Of a DNA stretch of 18,476 bases, positions 15,020-18,476 are shown piece by piece. Within the stretch, counting starts at the first letter, position 1. Each line of letters begins with the position of its first letter. The position numbers and the translations under genes are program-made. This stretch comes from Kiritimatiellia bacterium. Its GTDB lineage: Bacteria > Verrucomicrobiota > Kiritimatiellia > RFP12 > UBA1067. The notes beneath the pieces are model-generated. The model had not been told where the DNA came from. It searched no databases and saw only the letters and a list, made by a program, of their open reading frames with translations. The stretch spans positions 1 to 18,476 of the forward strand of contig CAAGNL010000496.1 in NCBI GenBank assembly GCA_900771305.1, written 5' to 3'.

Positions 15020-17938
15020 TTATTTCACCCTCCAGCGAATGATGAAGAGCGTCTCGTTCGCGACATTCTGCACCATCTTCTTCTTGAGCGCCGCGAGAAT
15101 CTTGCCGCGATCCTCGACGGCCTGCTCCTCGGCCTCGTCGATCTTCTGCCGCTGCTTGCGGCGCTTGCGCTCCAACGCTTCGACCTTCGCCGCCGCCGTT
15201 GCGAGTTCTTCCTGGTTGGACGCCACATCCTGTTCATGCCGCGCCGCACGCAGCTCGTCCTTCACGACCGCAAGGGCGTGTTCGGCGACGGACACCTGAT
15301 CGTCCACCCACCGGTCGAGCTGCGCAAGCCGCTCCTTGAAGATCGCGTTGTTCTGCTCCATGTTCTTCTGCAAAGCCGATTGCGCCAGCAACTTGGCGTT
15401 GGCCTCCAGCTTCGCCCGGATCTCGTCCGGTAGGGTCACGCGTCCCGCGTGACCGTCCGCGTCCGTCACTTCAACTTCCTGCTCCAGCTTGAAAAGCCGC
15501 TCCAGATCGTCCGGCGGCACCATCGCGCCATCGCTCGTAAATCCGGTGAAGAGCAGAAAGCCGTCCTCGTCCAGCGCGTTGACCGTCATCTTGTCGAGCA
15601 GCAGCCAACCCTCTTTCCCTTTCAGCGCCTCAAGGGTCGACATCTTGCCGCCGTACCCGGTGATATCAAACGTCACTTCCGCGACAGGCGTGTCGGACGC
15701 CTTCGCGGCGGCAACAGCCCATTCGCCAAGTTCGCAGTTCGGACGGTACGCAAGCTCACCCGGTTTCAAGTCGTTCCGATTGAGCGAATAGACGCCAGCG
15801 GCAATGGTGTCCGTCGGCGGCGCGAGGAGCGTGAACGTGCGCGGATCGTTCGCGTCGAATCTGGCGCGATCCCCAAGCATTTGCCGCGTCAGGGCCATGA
15901 AGCGTTCCTCGCCCTCGCTCAGGAAATCCCGGGCGTCGTGATAGTCGATCTTCAAGACCTTGCGGACGTCATCATCGAGATTTTCGAGGATGTCCTGCCG
16001 CGTCTTCTCCAATCGCGCGGCGATTTCGTCCTGCAATTCTGCCTGCAAACGGTCAAAGGCCGTCTTGATCTCCTCGGCCGTGCGGCAACGCTGGAGAATG
16101 TCATTGATCTTACGTTCGAACGACTTGCCCTCCTGGTCCACGGCACCGAGAATGCCGTTCGACGCGCCGAAGAGTCCGTCGAAGAGACGAAGCTTCTGTT
16201 CCAGCAATTCATAGACGCGCACGTCGGCGGCATTGCGCGTGTTGAGGAAATTGACCACGAGGACGTCATGTTCCTGTCCGTAGCGATGGCAGCGGCCGAT
16301 GCGCTGCTCGACGCGCTGCGGATTCCACGGCAAATCGTAGTTGACGACCATCGAGCAGAACTGGAGATTGATGCCCTCCGCGCCCGCCTCCGTCGCGATC
16401 AGGATCTTCGCCTTGTTCTTGAAGGCGTCGATCAGCGCATGGCGCATCATGACCGGCTTCGACGCCGGATCGTCCGGATGCGCAAGCTTGTAATCCTCGT
16501 AGATCTGATTGGCCGTCGCATCCCGCTTGCCGCCGCCAGAAAAGCACACGACCTCGCCCGCGTAGCCATTGGACTCCAGATAGTCCTTCAGAAAGACCAT
16601 CGTCCGCCGCGACTCGGTGAATACCACCGCCTTTTCGGCGGCCCCCAGTTCACGCAGACGCGACCAGCCCTTCTGAAGCGCCATCAGAAGATGCTGCGTC
16701 TTCTTGTCCGCGCCAATGGACAGCGCGCGGTGCAGAAGATCCTCGACCAGACGAATCTCCCGACGCAACTTGTCGGAATCGATGTCGCGAACGCCATTCT
16801 CCTCTTCCGTATTCGCCCGAGGATCATGGCCGTCGCTGTTTTCTTCGTCAGACTCCTCTTCGAGATCTTCCACGATCTCGCCGATCATGTCCGGGTCTTC
16901 TTCAAAGAAAGACGCTACGAGGGCCTCGGTCGATGTCGGCGCACCCGCCTGAAGTTTCTTGAGCCGAGCCAGAATCATCTCCAGCGTCCCGGCCAGCGCC
17001 ACGGACGACGAGGCCTGAACCTTGCGGACAATGAGAGTCAGCATCTGTCGCTGAGACTGCGGAAAGGCATACGTCGTCTCATCCTGGAGATAGGCCGAAA
17101 CATCCTCGTAGAGGGAATTCTCACGGTCTGTACAGGCGAACGACTCCGTCAGCGGATAACGTTTCGTGTATTTGACGAACGCCTCAACATCCTTCCGCAG
17201 TGTCCGCCACGTAAACTCGCCCATCCGCGATTTGAGTTCATCCAGATTGCCGCCCGCATTGACGAACCGCGACCGGAAGCTCGGCAGATCGCCGAAATAG
17301 GAATCATCGAGAAGCGTCGCGATGCCGTAGAGTTCGGTCAGTGAATTCTGAAGCGGCGTGGCCGTCAGGAGAAGCTTTCGCCGGTTCTCCAGTGCCCAAC
17401 GAAGCGCCTGCCCAACCTTGTTGGACTCGCGATAGGAATTGCGCAGCTTGTGCGCCTCGTCCATCACCACGACATCCCATTGCACCGAACGAAGCCACTC
17501 GGCGCTCTTCGCGGCAAAGGGATAGGACGAAATCAGGATAGCCGATTTCGTATAGGGATTGGCGAAGCCTTCCTTCTGCAGCTGTCGCGCGCCCTTCGCG
17601 TCCACAATCGCACAGGGCAGATTGAACTTGTCCTCCAGTTCGCACTGCCACTGCTTGCGGAGCGAGGCCGGGCAAACGACCAGAATCTTCCGTTTGCGCT
17701 CGGCCCAGAGCTGGCACATCACAAGCCCGGCTTCAATCGTCTTTCCAAGCCCCACTTCGTCCGCCAGCAACGCGCCCTTTGAAATCGGCGACCGCAAGGC
17801 GAAGAGCGCCGCCTCGACCTGATGGGGATTCAGATCGACAGACGCATTGAGGAGCGACTGTTGCAGCCGCTCCACGCCCTTGCCCCCTTCGCGGGTCAAG
17901 GCGTAGGCAAAGAATTTCGCCTGATAGTTGCTCGTCAT
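15020..17938 (-). CDS. SNF2/RapA-family DNA helicase-translocase
   Basis: This 972-aa protein has the SNF2 motor in order: motif I DEVGLGKT (60-67), Ia VVCPASLRKQW (87-97), II D160-E-A-H163 and III LTATPLQN (191-198). The second lobe follows with KAVVFTESRRT (436-446), V TEAGAEGINLQ (516-526) and VI QRIGRCHRYGQ (545-555). An acidic linker (about 345-381, rich in Glu and Asp) sits between the lobes. The C-terminus carries a long coiled coil with a Lys/Arg-rich stretch. Such proteins translocate on double-stranded DNA; DISARM drmD and helicases beside type III systems are of this kind. The ATG at 17938 has AAGGA, but 14 nt away, a poor spacing. It heads the cluster behind an elaborate structured leader. 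Confidence 0.9.
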   Translation of the reverse strand: MTSNYQAKFFAYALTREGGKGVERLQQSLLNASVDLNPHQVEAALFALRSPISKGALLADEVGLGKTIEAGLVMCQLWAERKRKILVVCPASLRKQWQCELEDKFNLPCAIVDAKGARQLQKEGFANPYTKSAILISSYPFAAKSAEWLRSVQWDVVVMDEAHKLRNSYRESNKVGQALRWALENRRKLLLTATPLQNSLTELYGIATLLDDSYFGDLPSFRSRFVNAGGNLDELKSRMGEFTWRTLRKDVEAFVKYTKRYPLTESFACTDRENSLYEDVSAYLQDETTYAFPQSQRQMLTLIVRKVQASSSVALAGTLEMILARLKKLQAGAPTSTEALVASFFEEDPDMIGEIVEDLEEESDEENSDGHDPRANTEEENGVRDIDSDKLRREIRLVEDLLHRALSIGADKKTQHLLMALQKGWSRLRELGAAEKAVVFTESRRTMVFLKDYLESNGYAGEVVCFSGGGKRDATANQIYEDYKLAHPDDPASKPVMMRHALIDAFKNKAKILIATEAGAEGINLQFCSMVVNYDLPWNPQRVEQRIGRCHRYGQEHDVLVVNFLNTRNAADVRVYELLEQKLRLFDGLFGASNGILGAVDQEGKSFERKINDILQRCRTAEEIKTAFDRLQAELQDEIAARLEKTRQDILENLDDDVRKVLKIDYHDARDFLSEGEERFMALTRQMLGDRARFDANDPRTFTLLAPPTDTIAAGVYSLNRNDLKPGELAYRPNCELGEWAVAAAKASDTPVAEVTFDITGYGGKMSTLEALKGKEGWLLLDKMTVNALDEDGFLLFTGFTSDGAMVPPDDLERLFKLEQEVEVTDADGHAGRVTLPDEIRAKLEANAKLLAQSALQKNMEQNNAIFKERLAQLDRWVDDQVSVAEHALAVVKDELRAARHEQDVASNQEELATAAAKVEALERKRRKQRQKIDEAEEQAVEDRGKILAALKKKMVQNVANETLFIIRWRVK

Positions 17939-17971
17939 CCGTGCGCACGATATCCTTGCGCCACCATCCGC

Positions 17972-17989
17972 CGCGGAGACCGTCTCGCG
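17972..17989. repeat. Palindrome in the SNF2 leader, possible operator or hairpin
   Basis: GAGAC-C-GTCTC (17976-17986) is a perfect 5-bp dyad around one base, extended by CGC/GCG with one bulged G. It sits between the T-run of the attenuator-like element and the AAGGA of the SNF2 gene. It could bind a dimeric regulator or fold near the ribosome binding site. Confidence 0.4.
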
Positions 17990-18150
17990 TCCATGAAAAA
18001 AAGGGACGCACTTCCTTTCTTCATGTACTCACTGGAAGCCCTTGCAGAGGCCTTGGAAGAATACATGAATACGAGAAGGCGTCCCAAACGGGACGCACAA
18101 CTCGCAAACATGTCGTTCTTCCTAGTAAAACCTGCAAGTATTTCCAGTGA
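17987..18150 (-). promoter_or_regulatory. Attenuator-like structured leader of the helicase-methyltransferase cluster
   Basis: Four complementary arms occur in transcript order: GCGTCCC (1, 18096-18090), GGGACGC (2, 18085-18079), GCGTCCC (3, 18009-18003) and GGACGC (4, 17992-17987). Arms 1:2 form the tip of a 122-nt imperfect hairpin (18150-18029) with co-linear stems of 9, 7, 7, 4, 4 and 7 bp and small internal loops. Alternatively, 2:3 pair, extended by CTTC/GAAG and the 8-bp TTCATGTA/TACATGAA, giving a stem that ends exactly at seven U (18002-17996), an intrinsic terminator. Arms 3:4 pair around the T-run. The forms exclude one another. The region precedes the SNF2 start by about 50 bp. 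The pairing is seen in the sequence; the switching role is inferred. Confidence 0.6.
17996..18085 (-). terminator. Candidate intrinsic terminator (arms 2:3 plus U7)
   Basis: The stem is GGGACGC-CTTC pairing GAAG-T-GCGTCCC (one bulged T), a 5x5 internal loop, then TTCATGTA/TACATGAA. A short inner stem AAGGCC/GGGCTT has one mismatch. Seven T follow the stem immediately on the minus strand. The hairpin is longer than a usual terminator and competes with the 18029-18150 hairpin. Confidence 0.5.
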
Positions 18151-18198
18151 ACGTCGTGTTTGCTGTTACGCAAAATAACTCAGCGGTCTTGGTGGAGC

Positions 18199-18221
18199 GC
18201 GGCGGGGTTCTCCTTCGCCGC
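18199..18221. repeat. GC-rich inverted repeat in the intergenic region
   Basis: GCGGCG (18199-18204) and CGCCGC (18216-18221) form a 6-bp stem around an 11-nt loop. No T-run follows on either strand. Apart from this hairpin and the promoter candidate at 18312, I see nothing else I can name in the non-coding stretch 18151-18349. Confidence 0.35.
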
Positions 18222-18311
18222 ATGGGCTACGGAGGATGTGTTGCCGCAGGTGGTCCTCGACCTATGTTGCCCGGGCGCCTTCAACCCTCTCTCCGCGCCC
18301 GAACGGTTGAT

Positions 18312-18320
18312 ATTGTATCA
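18312..18320 (-). promoter_or_regulatory. Candidate extended -10 promoter for the cluster leader
   Basis: On the minus strand TGA-TACAAT fits an extended -10 (5 of 6 in the hexamer). No -35 is evident. It lies 30 bp after the stop of the preceding gene and would start a transcript near 18305 that runs through the attenuator-like element into the SNF2 gene, with a leader of about 370 nt. Confidence 0.4.
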
Positions 18321-18349
18321 TATTTCGGAAATCCCCGCCCAGTGTGCAA

Positions 18350-18476
18350 TTAACGGGTGTAAACAAAAAGTGTAAGGTCCATTTGTGCCGAGAGGGCCGA
18401 GTTGTCGATGCCCCGGTCTGGCGAAGGGGCGCACTTGATACGGGGGGCGGTAGACAGATCCGTCAACCACTGAAAA
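18350..18476 (-). CDS. Partial CDS, C-terminal 41 residues of an unidentified protein
   Basis: A minus-strand frame enters from the right edge and stops at TAA (18350-18352). The visible tail includes FQWLTDLSTAPRIKCAPSPD and then ALSAQMDLTLFVYTR. The final alternating hydrophobic strand resembles the end of PilO/GspM-type assembly proteins, but 41 residues are too few to claim this. Another frame is also open here, so the choice rests on the protein-like ending. It is on the same strand as the SNF2 cluster and separated from it by 411 bp. Confidence 0.4.
   Translation of the reverse strand, partial: FQWLTDLSTAPRIKCAPSPDRGIDNSALSAQMDLTLFVYTR

Noticed and set aside
15449..17344. A 631-aa plus-strand open frame antisense to the SNF2 gene
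   Set aside because: It has no motifs and its composition is that of an antisense shadow; the SNF2 motifs on the other strand are complete.
6538..17938. Assignment as BREX or canonical DISARM
   Set aside because: No PglZ/BrxL for BREX and no DUF1998 (drmB) or PLD (drmC) gene for DISARM is present; only partial resemblance is claimed.
17987..18150. CRISPR array, integron attC site or retron RNA
   Set aside because: There are only inverted, not regularly spaced direct, repeats; no GTTRRRY/RYYYAAC core sites; and no reverse transcriptase, cas or integrase gene in the window.
17993..18178. A 61-aa plus-strand open frame beginning MKKRDALPFFMYSLEALAE
   Set aside because: It has no ribosome binding site and lies wholly over the long inverted repeats, whose pairing explains the sequence better; kept only as a possibility.
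18122..18223. A 33-aa minus-strand frame (starts MRRRRT, Thr-rich) ending inside the 5' arm of the long hairpin, as a leader peptide for attenuation
   Set aside because: Four consecutive Arg codons and the position are suggestive, but there is no Shine-Dalgarno sequence before the ATG and the frame is short enough to be chance.
18160..18375. A 71-aa plus-strand open frame beginning MLLRKITQRSWWSAAG
   Set aside because: It has no ribosome binding site, no recognisable family, and runs antisense into the partial gene at the right edge.

Overview
The window is about 60% G+C and bacterial. A pyrH-frr pair, a secreted protein joining a 3-keto-disaccharide-hydrolase-like (DUF1080-type) domain to a PHP domain, and recurrent extended -10 promoters suggest a member of the PVC group (Verrucomicrobiota or Kiritimatiellota). 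That placement is inference; there is no rRNA or other decisive marker here.

Left part (1-5474) is chromosomal backbone. On the minus strand pyrH (UMP kinase) is followed by frr (ribosome recycling factor) and by the first 34 codons of an unidentified Ala/Pro-rich protein. Divergent from pyrH, on the plus strand, are a family 2 glycosyltransferase and a sugar-type MFS transporter in one operon. They converge, with a 31-bp overlap, on the secreted DUF1080-PHP protein. A 71-aa membrane protein lies upstream of that gene. Upstream again (5500-5742) is a G-rich sigma70-like promoter followed by a densely hairpinned stretch that I propose as an unannotated structured RNA or long leader.

Right part (5755-18150) is an accessory, defence-like region. 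A minus-strand cluster reads SNF2-family helicase (17938-15020), beta-class adenine methyltransferase of type III Mod type (14964-11704), DUF4143-type AAA ATPase (11616-10315), type III Res-like helicase/nuclease (10301-7011), and a final broken gene (6992 to about 6538) with an in-frame stop and a frameshift. A second broken gene, an AAA ATPase lacking its P-loop half, abuts the cluster from the other strand. By analogy with type III restriction-modification and DISARM-like loci, the methyltransferase would mark self DNA while the two helicase proteins find and process unmarked DNA. The methyltransferase carries an A+T-rich core covering its catalytic and target-recognition region, a sign of module exchange.

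The most unusual element is the leader of this cluster (17987-18150). Four copies of a GCGTCC/GGACGC arm can pair 1:2, 2:3 or 3:4. The 2:3 form ends directly at a run of seven U, and the 1:2 form extends into a 38-bp imperfect hairpin. This is the architecture of a transcription attenuator and would be an unusual way to control a restriction-type operon. The last 127 bases hold the C-terminal end of an unidentified gene on the same strand.
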